Source: Chrysemys picta bellii
Taxonomy: Eukaryota > Chordata > Testudines > Emydidae
Assembly: GCF_011386835.1 (NCBI RefSeq)
Contig: NC_088800.1
Span: forward strand, 57,937,439 to 58,001,438
Direction: 5' to 3'
DNA length: 64,000 nt
Part shown: one piece after another, positions 1-12,909 of the stretch
How positions within the stretch are numbered: position 1 is the stretch's first letter
Layout of the letters: every line of letters begins with the position of its first letter
The notes under the pieces: generated by a model
Database searches by the model: none
What the model was told of the DNA's origin: nothing
What the model saw: the letters and a program-made list of their open reading frames with translations, nothing else
Position numbers and translations under genes: made by a program

Positions 1-260
1 TTAAAAAAAATCGATTAATTTCATTTTTTGAAAAATATGTTTTTACAAATTCTTTATTGAAATATGATGTTTCCACTTCAAGTTTATCATTTTCCATTTT
101 GACAAATGTTTCAAAAAAATCCCACCAGGTGAAGCCAAAAAAATAATCGCTGAAAAATAATTTCAATGTTTAAGAAGGTTTTTTGAAGATATCTTATTTC
201 AAAAACGAAAAAACCATAAAGGAAGATTTTTGATAATTTCAATCGAAATGTTGCGGGGGG
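1..260. repeat. A/T-rich low-complexity sequence
   Basis: The stretch is rich in A and T runs with repeated AAAATTTT-like words. Similar runs occur at 4400-4510 and 16020-16260, so this may be one decayed A/T-rich repeat family. No coding capacity is seen. Confidence 0.5.
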
Positions 261-3200
261 AAAAAAATCAAGGTAGAAAGACAGGCACTTTTCAACAGGA
301 ATCCCTTTTGTTCAAAAAGGATGTTGCCTAGAGCTTGTTTGGTCATTTACACCTACACAAAATGAGCATGGGACGCTACCACACCTGTGCTAGGGCTTTA
401 CAGCCACTTTGGGCAGGTGGCAGGGATAACAGCAGGCACGTGGCAGAGGCGGCAGACCCAGGTGAGACATCTCTTACCATCCTTAGCTCACTTAAGGCAC
501 TGGCAGCCCTCAGATAAGATTTTTTTAAGAGTCTTTTTAAAACTTTATATGAAGAAAATAAGATGAGCCCAGGTATGGTAACCAACGTAGATTGCAAGCA
601 AACATTCTGCCAGGAACCAGGACCTGCAGCAGAGCTAGTGTCCGGCAGCCTCGTCAATACAGCTGCCTAATTAGCCTTGCAACCTGACTGGCTGCTGAGA
701 CCAGCTTCTGGCTCATAAGTCAGCAACAGCAGCAGCTCGCTGGCTTCTCAATGCACATGCCCATCACTGTGCCTGGGCCACCTTGTTCCTGTCACTCTTA
801 CCTTGCACCTAGTCTTGCCTCAGTCCCGTCCCTGCCTTGAACCCTTCCTTACCTGATTCCCCTGCTTACTCCAGTTCCTGACCTCCGGTTTTGACCCGGG
901 CTCTGGTGACTGACTATGGCTCTGATTCTGGCCACTAGACCTCATCCTGGTCAGCTGACACATTCACCTTTTCCAGACCAGGAAACAACAATGATGGGCA
1001 CCAATATTAGAACCTCTATCATCCACCTTCTCCACCAGAGAAAGAAGTTACAGATCAGAGCTACTGCTGCATTGAGCGAGACAGCCCTGAGAGGACAGTG
1101 AAGCAACTGGTAATGAAATTCCCCCCACAGACTGCGTTGCTATAATCACTCTGCAGACACACAGCTCCAAGGATTTCATTTGTTGTTCCCAGCAATTGCT
1201 CTTGCAGTGAAAATATTAAAACAAAATAATTCTTCATCTCGACTATATTACTGTAAGCAGAGGGGTAGGCAGAGAATGCAATCTCAGGATGATAGCACCC
1301 AAAATACTATTCTGCTTACATTTTAAATCACCTCTGATCTCCACATCAGCACATTCAGATCTGGGGTTATAAATAAATAAAAAAGTCTCAAATAAAGCAT
1401 AGGAAGGGGAAGGGAATAAGCCAGGTTGGGGAAGGCTGGATGGACTGACCGGGAACATATCCTGCCTGTAGGAGCCACAAAGACAAGACTGTGGTTTGAG
1501 TTACAGCCAACTAAGGTCACTTTGCTTCTAAAGAGGGCATTCACATGAGAGCTTCATGTGCTTTAACCAGTATATATTAATTTCACTCCTTTAGTTGATT
1601 CACCTGAACTTGCTGTGTTGATGATCTGTAAGATGCATAGCAGATGAAAGATAGGGGACAGGGATATATAATGTACGAGCAAATGACGATAGTAAAGGTT
1701 TGGCGCAGCTTGGTTAGTTACATGTGTTCAGTCTGGCCAGCTGCAGTCATTGAAGAAATCAGGAGACAGCCCAACCTCCTCCCTCTCCACAAAAAGTCAA
1801 GAGAGATGATTTTTAAGCTGGAGATTTAAAAATACTCTTTGGGTTCTTTTCCTTTTCCTTCTGGTATCTGAGCTAGTAGGCTGCACTAGGGCCACCATTT
1901 CCAGTTCCCCCCCGCCCATTATGGCTAGAAGCTTACCTTTTATTTAAGGAAAGCTGACAGCTCTATGCAATGTCTTGCTTCCAGGAGCCGGGGCTTTAAG
2001 AAAAAAGTTGGCAACACTGAACTGGGAGTAGAGGGACAGTGTGGGATGGGGGTGGGGTAGAAATTGAAAGGGAGTGGGAATAAGGAGGAAGAGGAAGCTC
2101 TTCACTGGCCTGGCCATGAGGATTTGGTAGCCCGCACCTGGCAGAGCAGTGCCTTAAGATTCACTCTTAGAGCTGGTCAGAACATTTCCCCACAAAAGAT
2201 TTCAATTATCTTTTTCCATTTTCTTTGGCTTCTTCGGGGGGGGGGTCCCAGAAAAACCAAAAAGAAAGAAAAGTTTTGATTTTCAGCAACCCAAAGTTAG
2301 AAATGTAAACTCAGTTGTTGAACACACAAAAAGTTGGGGGTAGGGAGGTGTTTCAAAGTTTCTATGAAAACCTGAACATTTGCACCAAAAGGACAATTTT
2401 TCATCACAATTTCCGCTGTGTGCCAAAAGCTATTTTTAATTAAAGAAACAAAAAACCAAAGTTTAATTATTGGCTCAAACCAAAAGGCAGCCAAAATTCA
2501 CAAACATGATTCACAAGAGGTGATTTGACTAGCACTAGCAGCAGCTGAATGCCAGCACTCAATCCGTAGAGGCTGAACTACTCACGACATGACATGCAAC
2601 TGCTACATTATTATCTGGGGAAATGGTTAGGTATAAATTGTAACTGTTCAACAAGAGGCTGGAAATGTGACCATCCCCTTAGCTGCGCCAGCTCCTGCTT
2701 TTACTCACTTGCCATTACAACAGTTCAGCACAAACTTTGCCGCAAGTGATTAAACCTCCACTTAGCGCTTGAGTGGACAAGGAAAAGTCACGTTCCAGAT
2801 GGGATTCCCTGTGAACGCAGACGTCTTAAGGAAGCAATGGTGCGAGGTCACACACCACAGTGTCCTCTGGATGCAGAGGGAAGAGAATTATACTGGGAGT
2901 GCAGCCAGAAAGGGAGTCTTCCAACTGCAGGAGGCTTACACAGACTGGAAGGCGTTAGGAGGCTGAATAGTAATAATGACAAATAAATAGAGCTGTAAAG
3001 AGACTCTCCCACAATTCCAAAGCAGGGGTAAATGCAGCAGAGTGATGTTAACCAGGGGAAGGCACATGAGTAACACAGCATGGAGTCCATTTAAGGACTG
3101 TATGGAATGTCTAGGTAAGGAATTAGCTCTGCCATTTCCTTCAGCTCCCATGGAGAATCCAACGGCTATATGGATATATTAAAAAAAACCCAAACCCAAC

Positions 3201-5739
3201 AAAAAGCAAAACAGCCACTCACCCATAGCACAGAACTTCGTGTAAACAAGTGCTTGCTGATTGGGTAGGGTTTGCTCTCTCTTTACTTCTCCTTATCTCA
3301 GGCATCAATAAACCACCTCCAGATTGAGCTAATGATTTTGATGATCAAGTAGTTTGTCTAAAATAAATGTCTTCCGGAACTGTGGCTCTACCATCTGGTG
3401 AAGGGGTGGGGGAGAGACCAGAAACATGGGGTGAAAATTCTGAATGAGTATTTCCAAGAATACAGGTTCCCGGTGGTACAGTCAGCCTCTGTCAAACAGG
3501 CAGTAAGATTGTTTCAATTACATGTTAACAGGAGCTAAGGTCACACTCAGACCTGTTTGCAAGCCTGCAGGCTCCTGTGCTTGTACAATAGAGCTTCCCA
3601 GTTGGTTCCCCAATGGAGTGGTCAGTTGCAGGAGGATTGTTTGGGGCCTGCAGAGAGTTAGGAGACATGAGATCTCATTCTCTTATTGCATATGATACAC
3701 CAGTTCTACACTACTGATGTCAATGGAGTTGCTTCAGTTACACCAATGTGAAAGGAGAATCAGGCCCATAAATTCCAAGAATTTTTCTATATAGTGCGGC
3801 ATGGGTGTGACAATCACAAAAAAAGGAGGCCAGCCAGTTACAAACAGAAAGCAGAGGGTTCCCGCCCTACTGTCACTAACCCCCGTGCATCCCCAGTGAA
3901 TCCAGTCCTTGAACTGAGACGCTATGGCTGGTGGTCTCTGGGGCTGAAGCCCCCCTGTACCGCTCCCCATGTAAGTTTCCTGTCTCCCACCATGGCCAGT
4001 AGCTCCGAGGTCATAGCAGACATGCAGGGCCAGATGCTTAGTTGTGATGTGGTCCTGGGCCATGATTAAGACCCCCAGGAACTACGGTCTTGCAAATAAA
4101 TAAGGGCAGTTTTGGACCATTCCTCTAGTGCACAGTGGCCCGAAAGCCAGTTCAGCCAGCCATGGGAAGAATGCTGTATCATATAGGGCAGGGCTTTCTA
4201 TGCTACCTCTGTCGCTGGGGTCAGTTTAGGGAGTTGTGACTTGGGAAAAGGGATGTGTCTGGGGCATCCCTGTGCCCAGCGATTGCTGGTGCTGTAACGG
4301 CTGCTTGGGGCTCTTGGCAGCTGGCACAACTTAGAGCTCCCTTCATGGGGGCCTGGCCTGGCCCAGCCCAGACTGGGTCACTGTCACAGGAGCGCAACAG
4401 AAGATCCTTTAATCAAAAATTCAATGTCAAATTTTGATTTTTTGTTGAAAAAAACGACCCCCCCAATTTCAATTTTTGATGGGGAAAAAAAATTGAGGAA
4501 ACCAGGTATTTCCCCCTGGCGAGTTTCACTTCATCAAGCCCCTGTGCACCACCCCAATTTTCCACAGGACAGAAATATTTCCATCAGCCTTAAGGACAGG
4601 CGTCTGTCACTGCTGTGTGGGCAGCGTTGCTGCTGGCCGCACGCTGGCTTTCATATGCACCTGTCACTTCTGCTGCTGAGCAACAAGCCAGCCTGGATTG
4701 GATGCATCACTTCAGCAAGGGGTGCAAATTGGCTTGTTTCTCCCGCAGGAAGCGCACGGAGCTCTCTCAGCCGGCGATCTCTAGTGCCTTTCTCAGGCTC
4801 TCGCCAAGGAAATGTCACGCTGGCAAATAGTGCACTAACCCTGGTGAGTGCACTCCTAAGCACTAGTGAAGTGTGCGCAAGGTCAGCATCCCAGCACCAT
4901 CTCACCAATGCACCCCCCGTGCTATGTCTCCATGTCTCCAGGAAGACTTCTCATGTGGATTGGAGCATTCCAAGATGCATTGTTCCCCAAGTGTTTCCTG
5001 ATCAGGTACTTAACCTGGCGAATTCCTTCCTAAAGAAGCTGACCAAATGCCTCACAAAGCTTACTTAGAAACCAAGCCAGTATACAGCCCATATTCTTAA
5101 CCTCAAGTAGAAAATGATATATATGTACAAATAGGATGAATAGATATAGTAGATCATAACCTTTACGGAGATATGTTACATGGCACAGGCAGCACAAAAC
5201 ATACTCCAGTTATGTCATATATACATTTATAAGCACCCCCCCATAAAGCTTATGGGGTACACTGTCACAGGGGGGAAGAGGGGGATTAATGTCAGGCTGT
5301 CCCCCTCTCCCCTGCTCCTGCCCCCCACTTACCCCATCTCTATTGAGCAGGGGGATGACACAACAGGGCTCAGGACAGAGGGAGCTTGCTGGCAGCAGCT
5401 GCTGTCTCAACTTGCTGATCTACTTAAAAAGGCAATGTACTTAGAGTGGGGTCAGCGTACTTAAAGGGGCAATGCACATCTCTCTCACACACAGGGTGTG
5501 TGTCTCTGTCTCTATCTGCCATGCTGTCTCCCCTCCCTCCATTTGTGCTGCCTTGTAGAGTGTGAGGCTACACTAACAACAATGTGTTAACCCTTGAGGG
5601 CTCAACCGAGTGCTAGTTCATCATTTAGCAGTAAGGCATTCCCCGGGAAATATCCCATCCTCTGACTCCACCACCTCAACCAAGCTTCACAATCATCATT
5701 GCTGTGTATGGTACTAAATTGTTCATTTAAAACTTATAC

Positions 5740-5740
<1 letters not shown>
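261..5740. other. Gene-free intergenic sequence
   Basis: No open frame here resembles a known protein, and the longest (4424-5068) crosses low-complexity T/A-rich sequence. The C/T-rich stretch at about 700-970, with repeated CTGGCTCTGA-like words, looks like a decayed retroelement leader, but I cannot place it firmly. A short palindromic repeat with a CAATGGAG core lies near 3683-3770. Confidence 0.5.

Positions 5741-5802
<62 letters not shown>
5741..5802. repeat. (GT)n(AT)n microsatellite
   Basis: Four GT units run into about 26 uninterrupted AT units. A long pure AT array is usually length-polymorphic and can extrude as a cruciform. Confidence 0.95.
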
Positions 5803-5804
<2 letters not shown>

Positions 5805-5811
5805 GTCTTTT

Positions 5812-5957
5812 CTCTGGTGAAAAAAATTTCCCTGGAACCTAACCCCCCCCATTTACATTCATTCTTATGGGGAAATTGGATTCGCTTAACATTGTTTCAC
5901 GTAAAGTTGCATTTTTCAGGAACATAACTACAACGTTAAGCGGGGAGTTACTGTATT
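5812..5957. mobile_element. Probable mariner/Tigger-like transposon end fragment
   Basis: The segment ends in GCGGGGAGTTACTGTA, the reverse complement of a CAGTAACTCC-type terminus that I associate with Tigger-like DNA transposons. TA follows the terminus. Only one end is visible, so this is a fragment and the family call is tentative. Confidence 0.4.
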
Positions 5958-7945
5958 TCTGAATGGCTCATCATATCACCCTTTGCCATAGGGGCTGGAA
6001 TTCTTAACATCCTCTCTGTGCAGTTTACTCACTTCCATAGGGATTCCTTAGCTATGTGTGCAAACACCTCCGCACAATACGTCAGGCTTAAACATCTGCA
6101 TGAACGCACTCATCATGTAACACAATGCTGCAACTCCCCCAATTCCCCTGACGGCTTAATGTGCCAACAAGATCCGGCTCCCTTTCATGGCTTCACACCA
6201 TTTGTAAATCTCAACATGTTCAGGCTGTTAGCCACTTGACATGTCTTTCACACCCCTAGGCACATGGAGACACATGTCAGAGACTATCCTATTAGCAGGG
6301 TGTTAACACACGTCAAAGGCTTGTCTCTGCCCCTTTATTTCACAAGACTATCTACTAAAAATGCCCTTCAGAGTTCACACAAATGAAGCATCAGGACAGA
6401 GCCCTGCTGAGATGTACCGCTGGGCTCTAGGAGGTACACTCAATTGTAACCTTAAGAGTTTGGGAGGGGGGCAAGACAGCAGTATGATGAGGGTGACAAA
6501 AGTGCCAGAGAAAGAGCATTTGTTCTATTGCTTGTTTTATATTGTACAGAGATTCTTCTACCATTTTCAAGAGATGGGAGCAGAGTGGACCCCCCACCCC
6601 AGTCTGAAGCCCCCAGTGATGTAAGGCCCCAATTCAGTTGTCTATCCCTACTCAGAAAGGCACTGCTGTGCTTAAATGGTTTGCTCTACAGGGATGGATT
6701 TAAGTCAGTTCTTCAATGTTTTGCTGAATTTGGGGCTAGGAGAGTTCAGACTGGGAGTAGAGGGGGATATCATGTTCATGGCACTACATTAGATAATAAA
6801 ACACCCTTGCTGGATGGTGACAACGTAACACTGTGCTATTTCTTAGAATTCACCAGAACCCCAAAAACAGAATGAGACAAAACAGGCTGCTCCTTAAAAT
6901 AGAGTGACACAATTCACCTCACCTTCTTTTAATCTAGGTAGTCTGCAGACTGCCTCTGATCATACACTTCCCTACAGAGTCCCCTGCCTGCAAGCAGGAC
7001 CAGGAAAAAAAACCCTGCATTTTAAGTAGTTTTCAATATACCACACAGGAGGGGACTAACAAATCTGCTATATTCTGGGTTCTGTTCCTGGTCCTGGATT
7101 CCAACTATGTGACTCAAAGATCTCTCTTGATGAGTGGAACCAGAACACGTAATCCAAACAGCCTCGGCCTTTCAGGTAGTTCTGATTTGATTTCAGAGAA
7201 TTCTTCTGGCGCAACCAAGACACAAAAACATTCAGAATAGGGAGCAAAAGGGAAGAAATATCCAAATTCACTCTCAGTTTGTTCACATTTATACACACTG
7301 GGCCCTATTGTGGGGGGTAAGTGAGAACAGAATTTGGCTAATTAGAAAAATCTATCATCAAAATCTCCAGATTATAAACAATATGTCGAATCCTTATTGA
7401 TTTGTATATGGTGCAGTAATATAAGCCAGGTCACAGTATATAATGCAAGAAGAAAATGGCATACAGAGTATAGCTAAGGAGTAATAATTAGGATTTCTGA
7501 CTTACATCATAATACAGGATAACAAATGTATAAACATTCTATATTCAATTATTCTTAATCAGGTTTATCGGATTCCTTTCCTGTTGAGGGCAGCAAAATA
7601 GAGCAACATAAAAAATGACTCTAAATTCAGTTCAGTTTGTTACAATCTGCAAAATGGTTCTTTTTATAAAGCCGCCAGATGTGCTCCAAATCAGGCCATT
7701 TTCAAACAAAAAATATTTGCATTATAGGCCTGTGGCAATTCCCATGTTTGCATGTGTCTGATGCAAAGAGTAAATGACACTGAAATGTGCTGAAAAGCTA
7801 ATGTGAAATCAGCCAATCCAAACTTGCGACAGCGCTCCCATTTCAATGCCATGGAAAGCTGTTCACCAGTTGTGTGCAACAGAGACTTGTGGCTACACAG
7901 GGAAGGAGTAAAGCCCTAGGGTGCAATTTTCAAAGCTGAAGAAGG
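5958..7945. other. Gene-free sequence, no feature recognised
   Basis: I see no convincing exon, RNA gene or terminal-repeat element here. Open frames are short and lack recognisable motifs. Confidence 0.45.
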
Positions 7946-8245
7946 GACTTGGGGCCAAATTTTCAAAGGTCTTTAGGCTCCTAAATACCTTTGAAAATCT
8001 TCCCCTTGGATACTCAGTTCCCACTGATTTTAATTCAATGGATGGGAACTGTCTACCAAATGAAAAGGCTAATTAGAGACAAAGGATGATGTTGTGATTG
8101 AGGCGCTGGGCTAGGACTCAGGAGACCTGGGTTCAGTTCTGGGCACTGTCACAAATTTTGGGGCTGATTTTCAAAGGCATAAATGGGAGCTAGGATGACA
8201 GTCCAGAGGGAGTCTGTGCCTTAGTGTCTTTGAAAATTCCCCTCT
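7946..8245. repeat. Palindromic MITE pieces around a MIR-like SINE head
   Basis: GGGCCAAATTTTCAAAGG near 7950 is mirrored by CCTTTGAAAAT near 7990, and again by GATTTTCAAAGG (8166) and CTTTGAAAATT (8228). This is typical of a short palindromic MITE. Between them, 8083-8162 reads like a MIR-type SINE, with GGTTCAGTTC as a weak B box. Confidence 0.45.
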
Positions 8246-8274
8246 CTTATTACAGCAGAGTCTAGAGGACACAG

Positions 8275-8340
8275 TCAGGAACGAACACCCCACTCTGCTA
8301 GGCGCTGTACACACACAATGAAAAGACAAGTCCCTGACCC
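8275..8340 (-). repeat. Interspersed repeat tail (GCGCTGTACA type)
   Basis: The stretch contains TGCTAGGCGCTGTACACACA. The same tail recurs at 38170-38290 and 22360-22400, and in the opposite orientation at 8808-8850 and 51238-51300. It behaves as the tail of an old SINE family. Confidence 0.5.
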
Positions 8341-8453
8341 AGGGGATCTTACCATTTGGAGGAACCTTGGCCAAATCATCTAGGGTGGGCTATTCAAATC
8401 AGCCTAAGGGAGTTAGGTGCAAGTCCATTGACATGTACTGAGAGTTGGGTATC

Positions 8454-8714
8454 TAAGGGTACGTCTCCACAGCAGCTGGGAGCATGCTTCCCAGAGTGGG
8501 TGGTAGACGGACACGCGCTAGCTCACCTCGAGCTAGTGTGCTAAAAACAGCAGTGTAGCTGCGGCGACACAGGTGGTGGCTGGGACTAGCCACCCAAGTA
8601 CATACCCAAGGCGTCTGGCAGGTTTGTTCATGGCTAGCTACCCATACTATTTCAGCCACAGTGCTATGTTTAGTGCTAAATCGAGCAGAGCGAACTGACC
8701 TACCTTTAGGTTCC
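8454..8714. mobile_element. Harbinger-type MITE
   Basis: The left end TAAGGGTACGTCTCCAC is matched by a diverged inverted right end near GACCTACCTTTAGG. The interior is palindromic, with GCTAGCTCACCTCGAGCTAG near 8518 and GGCTAGCTACC near 8632. There is no coding capacity. TAA/TTA at the edges agrees with a 3-bp Harbinger target but is not a clean duplication. Confidence 0.55.
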
Positions 8715-8869
8715 TCAGAAAATTCCAGCCTCAATGCTCAGTTCCCCATCAGTCATAATGGGGATAACATGCTTTCCTTGTCCCCACTCTTTGTCTGTCA
8801 TGTCTCTTTGTCTGTACAGCGCCTAGCACAACGGGGACTTGAGCTTCACTGGGGGCTGTGGTTGCTACC

Positions 8870-9590
8870 CTGATTCAAATGGGGAACAATCAGGAGATTT
8901 ACCCACGGTGAGCACGTTTTACAAACAGCAGAAAGTAAAAATAAATAAGAAAAGAAAATGAAGCTCCAGGGAAAAATCTATCCAAACTGACAAGCAGCCC
9001 TTTGAATGCGAATGCGAGCTCCAGCACTGCTCATTACAGGGAAAACCAGACACAAACAGCACTGTTTGCCCAATAGATGAAGAGAATGACAGGCGGCTCA
9101 GGGGAGATGAAAGGAACAGACAGGAAACTTTCGCTGCAGCCTATGGATGGGTGCAGGGGAGCGGGGTGTCAGGGAACAGCTCTACTGCTACCGGCTCATA
9201 AACAAAACCAGCATTAAACAAAACCCTCTGTAGGCAGGGCAGCACCTGCGCGGGCCACTGTCTTAAACCAAAAGGGAATGGCATTGGGGCCGCTGTTCAG
9301 CAGCCCAAACCAGGCCTGATCCCAGTGAGGCATCTCCAAACGCCAGGAGCAGCCGTGTGTGACACTGCACAGCGATAAAGGAGATGCTTGGGCTGTGCTA
9401 TTTGAGTGAGTGAAGGAGGGAGAGGGGGAGCCAGGCAGGGCTAGGGAATGCTGGAGCAAAGGGATAGCTTACCAGGTGCCCAGGCCTGTGGAGGAACCCT
9501 GTCTCCTAATACAAGCCCAAAGGGCAGCCAATGAAACAGAAAGGCAGCACATTCACAGCTGACACAAGGGAATCCTGTTAACACAATGCC
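8870..9590. other. Gene-free sequence, nothing recognised
   Basis: I see no exon-like frame, RNA or transposon end in this stretch. Confidence 0.4.
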
Positions 9591-9925
9591 TTACTGACCT
9601 GTGGAACTCACTGCCACAAAATAGAACTCAGGCGAAGAGCTTAGCCGGATGTGAAACAGCATTATACATGTACATGGATAATGAGAATGCCGCACCCCCT
9701 CCTCCCCCAGTTACTTTAGATAGGGAAAAGGAGGCGATAGACTCTGCTTTGGAGCATGAGCTACCTGATGGGGGGACAGGAAGAAACATTCCCTATTCCA
9801 TAATTGTGCATTGGAGGGTTTTACCTCTTCCTCTGATGCAGCTGGTGTTGGCCACTGTCACAGACAGGAGACAGGATTAGAAGGATCTTGGCTCTGATCC
9901 AGTCTGGCAGCTCCTATGTTCCTCT
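9590..9925 (+). mobile_element. CR1 LINE 3' end fragment
   Basis: The sequence follows the CR1 C-terminus and 3' UTR: GTGGAACTCACTGCCAC, a GGAAGAAACATTCCCTAT-like block, GTTGGCCACTGTCACAGACA, and a TCTGATCCAGTCTGGC-like end. It resembles the CR1 ends at 22200-22270 and 49440-49546 but is more diverged. It is 5'-truncated and non-coding. Confidence 0.75.
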
Positions 9926-10755
9926 GAGCCTGGGTCAAGGGACAGTCCTGGCTTCATGTCTTGCTGGGGAAGAGTGTGGTGGAAGCCTCTGAGATGCCAT
10001 CACTCTGCATCGGAAAGCAAATGCTCCATGGGCATGTTGGAGGGCAGCATCCCCAGCCACCCTAAAACAGCCTTTCTCTCAAAGCCACCCTCCCCCAACT
10101 CCTGTCTGATGGAGCGATGAGACGGTGAGGGGGACAGCATCAGATCTCACAGCTCCCCCTGTCGCAGAGTCCACCTGCCCTCCCTCCCTAGCCAGGTGCT
10201 GCCCCCATCCTCCTTGGCACTGGCCCGGCCTTCACTCTCCAAATACAAGAGGAGGCTTGACATGCCCAACTACCCTGTCTGTACTTCCAAAGAGCACTAG
10301 ACTTCGCCTTCAATCTCAGCGATCTTGCTTTGGGGAGGATCCTGGAGCCAGACGACAGAGGCCTTGCAAGCTGGGGATTGTTTCAAAGGGAGGGTGCTGC
10401 TGGCAGAGTTTGTTTGGGGCAGATCCCAGCTGGGGTGTCATATGCTATCAACATCTGGCAGCTGCAACAGGGACATCTGGGGCCAGCTTTGCAGCTGCCC
10501 TTTGCTCTGGCTGTGCCATAAGGAGGGTCTCAGTGAATAGCACCAGCACCGAGAGCCAAGTGCAGAACCAACTCTGCCAGCCTCAGGTCCTCCTTGGGGG
10601 AAGGGGATGTGGGGTGGGCTGGAGAAGGCGTGGCTGGGGGGGCCCTGCCAATTCTCTTGCAGCCACAACTCCCATGGAAGCCATCGCAGCAAGGGGCTCT
10701 GGAGAGGAGGGGGTTCAGGGATGCCCAGCCCTATGCCAGGGTCCAATCCGCCCCT
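9926..10755. other. Gene-free sequence
   Basis: Several overlapping open frames exist (for example 10125-10757), but they only reflect high GC. They show no domain, splice structure or biased codon use. Confidence 0.45.
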
Positions 10756-10859
10756 AAGGTTGCCAACCCTCCAGGATTGTCCTGGAGCCTCCAGCAATTA
10801 AAGATTAACTTTAAATTAAAGATTATGTCATGTGGTGAAACCAGAATTGGCAACCCTAC
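10755..10859. mobile_element. Short hAT-type MITE (AGGGTTGCC ends)
   Basis: AAGGTTGCCAACCCTCCAGG at the left is mirrored by TTGGCAACCCTAC at the right. The interior is A/T-rich with internal symmetry. No clean 8-bp target duplication is visible. A relative begins at 32400. Confidence 0.6.
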
Positions 10860-11039
10860 GCCCTCCACCCCCCGAGAATCGGCCTGTGCTTAGCCCCTGA
10901 ACTGGCTTTGCCTCCTGGAGAGAGAAAGAGGGAGATTCTGGTCTCAGTTCCCCAGGTGTAAATCCGGAGTGACTCCGCTGAAGTTAATGGGGTTTACACG
11001 GTGCTGGGGAGAGCCAACAGCAGAATCTGCCCCACACTC

Positions 11040-11690
11040 CCCAGGATTGCGCTGGGAGCAGGGCGGAGGGGAGGCTCGATGCCCTTCCCAGCGCAGGGCC
11101 AGCCGGCGGGGGCTCGCTGCTGCCACGCGGGACCCGCCTCGAAGGGACGCGCGGCCCCGGCAGGCAGGAGAGAGGGGGCGGAGCGAGAGGCCGGCACGGG
11201 AGGGGCTGGGGCGGGCGATGCAGGAGCGGCGTGGCGGGGACCAGCCGCGCAGTGCCAGGGCTGATGCCAGGCGCGCAGGGAGCGCGCTGACCGCCCGCGC
11301 CCGCCGCTGCTGCCCGGCTGGAGGTAAGAGCGCGGGGCGGTGCGAGTCCGGGGTCTGTGCTGGGGACAGACGGGGAGAGCCGGGGAGGACGCCTGGCTCC
11401 GGTCCCCAGCTGTGCCACTGCGGGACGGGGCTGGCAGGTGCCCCGGGCGCTGCCTTCAGCCCGCGGCTCCTCGCGGCCCCTGGCTCCAGCCGCGCCCGGA
11501 GCTTCCCTTCGCAGCCCTCAGCTTTGCTCCGCGCCTCCCCAGCCTCCGGGCTGCGCGCTTGGAAAGGCGCTGGAGTTATCCCCTGGCGGGCCAGGCTTTG
11601 CCGGGGGCCGGCTGCGCTCCCCCGGGAGCAGAGAACGGGGCTGGTGTCCGATCGGCTGTCAAGAGTTGGAGGACGGGGGCAGAGTAGGTA
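11040..11690 (+). promoter_or_regulatory. CpG island with candidate first exon and splice donor
   Basis: Dense CpG with many CGC/GCG words fills this stretch, unlike the CpG-poor flanks; CpG islands usually mark vertebrate promoters. GAG|GTAAGAG at 11321-11330 is a near-ideal splice donor, so an untranslated exon could end at 11323. The next gene on this strand is the galanin receptor, which has a strong acceptor at 19047. Linking the two is inference. The long open frames on both strands here follow from GC richness. Confidence 0.55.
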
Positions 11691-12197
11691 GATCCACTCA
11701 CCCACTCACTCCTCCCCTGCCTGAAGTGAGGCGTTACAGCTGACTTGTGTCTGCCCGACCTAGCCCAGAGGTTGCCCCGGTCCTGCCCCCTGCTATTTGG
11801 TCCTCCTGGGGCTGCCCAGGGATGGGTTACCCACAGACAACACCCCCTTGCCACCCCCGATGAGATCTGACAACACCAGCAGCATTGATGCCCCATGGAC
11901 CCAGGGGATAGACTCTTGCCAGGACAGCTAGCCAGCCAGCTCCACTTCCAAGGGACAGGCCGAGGGAGGCTGGGTGGAATAGTCCAAAACTTTTGCAAGC
12001 TCTTTAATAGGGGGTGAAGAGACAGAAGTGGCTACAGGATGCCACTGAACTGGGATGATGAGCCACGTGATTGGCCATGGTGCCCTCTGAGGGTGTTTGC
12101 AGGAGGCTGGAGAAAGAGACAGATATCTGGTCGGGCAGGGGGTGGGTGGGACTGGGGGGATCTTGGCTAGCTGGGGAAGGACTCTGTTCTTGGTGCA
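11691..12197. other. Gene-free sequence, nothing recognised
   Basis: Downstream shore of the CpG island. I see no exon or repeat terminus. Confidence 0.4.
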
Positions 12198-12205
12198 CTT
12201 TAGGA

Positions 12206-12909
12206 CAGGGGTGGGCAAACTTTTTGGCCCGAGGGCCACATCTGGGTATGGAAATTGTATGGCGGGCCATGAATGCTCATGAAATTGGGGTTGGGGTGTA
12301 GGAGGGGGTGCGGGCTCTCGGGTGGGGTCCGAAATGAGGAGTTCAGGGTGCGGGAGGGGGCTCTGGGCTGGGACATGGGGTTGGGATGCGGGGGGGGGGG
12401 GGGTTGAGGGCTCTGGCTTGGGGTGGAGGCTCGGGTGGGGCTGGTGGTGCAGGAGGGTGCTCGGGGCTAGGACCAAGGGGTTAGGAGAGTGGGAGGGGGA
12501 TTAGGGCTGGGGCAGGGGATTGGAGTGTGGAAGAGGGTTGGGGTCCCCCCTTTGTCTCCTATGTGGAGGCACAACCTCTGCATGCTGCTCCATATGCAGG
12601 CGCCACCGCTGCAGTTCCCACTGGCCGTGGTACCCGGCCAATGGGAGCTGCGGGGACGGTGCTTGAGGTGGGGGCAGTGCGTGGAGCCCCCTGGCTGTCC
12701 CTACGTGTAGGAGCCGCTGCTTCCGGGAGCCATGTGGAGCCATGGCATGCCTGGAGCAATGTGGGAGGCAAGCCCCTGACCCCGCTCCCTGGCTGGAGTG
12801 CTGGAGTAGGGCAAGCCCCCAACCCCGCTCATCGACGGGAGCTTGAGGGCTGGATTAAAACGTCTGAAGGGCTGGATATGGCCCCCAGGCTGCAGTTTGC
12901 CCACCCCTG
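12206..12909. mobile_element. Non-autonomous hAT transposon, 704 bp
   Basis: The left end CAGGGGTGGGCAAACT and right end AGTTTGCCCACCCCTG are perfect inverted repeats. The flanks carry an exact 8-bp target duplication, CTTTAGGA (12198-12205 and 12910-12917), diagnostic of the hAT superfamily. The interior is G-rich and degenerate, with no transposase. Confidence 0.95.

Noticed and set aside
4424..5068. 214-residue open frame
   Set aside because: It starts in T/A-rich low-complexity sequence and shows no recognisable motif, splice structure or coding bias.
5741..5927. Open frame of repeated Tyr-Ile
   Set aside because: It is a translation of the (AT)n microsatellite.
10125..10757. 210-residue open frame
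   Set aside because: It overlaps several other open frames on both strands in GC-rich sequence and has no domain.
10944..11705. 253-residue open frame on the minus strand, and 240 residues on the plus strand, in the CpG island
   Set aside because: Long frames on both strands arise from few stop codons in GC-rich DNA. The products are Ala/Arg/Pro/Ser-rich with no domain, and a splice donor cuts the region.
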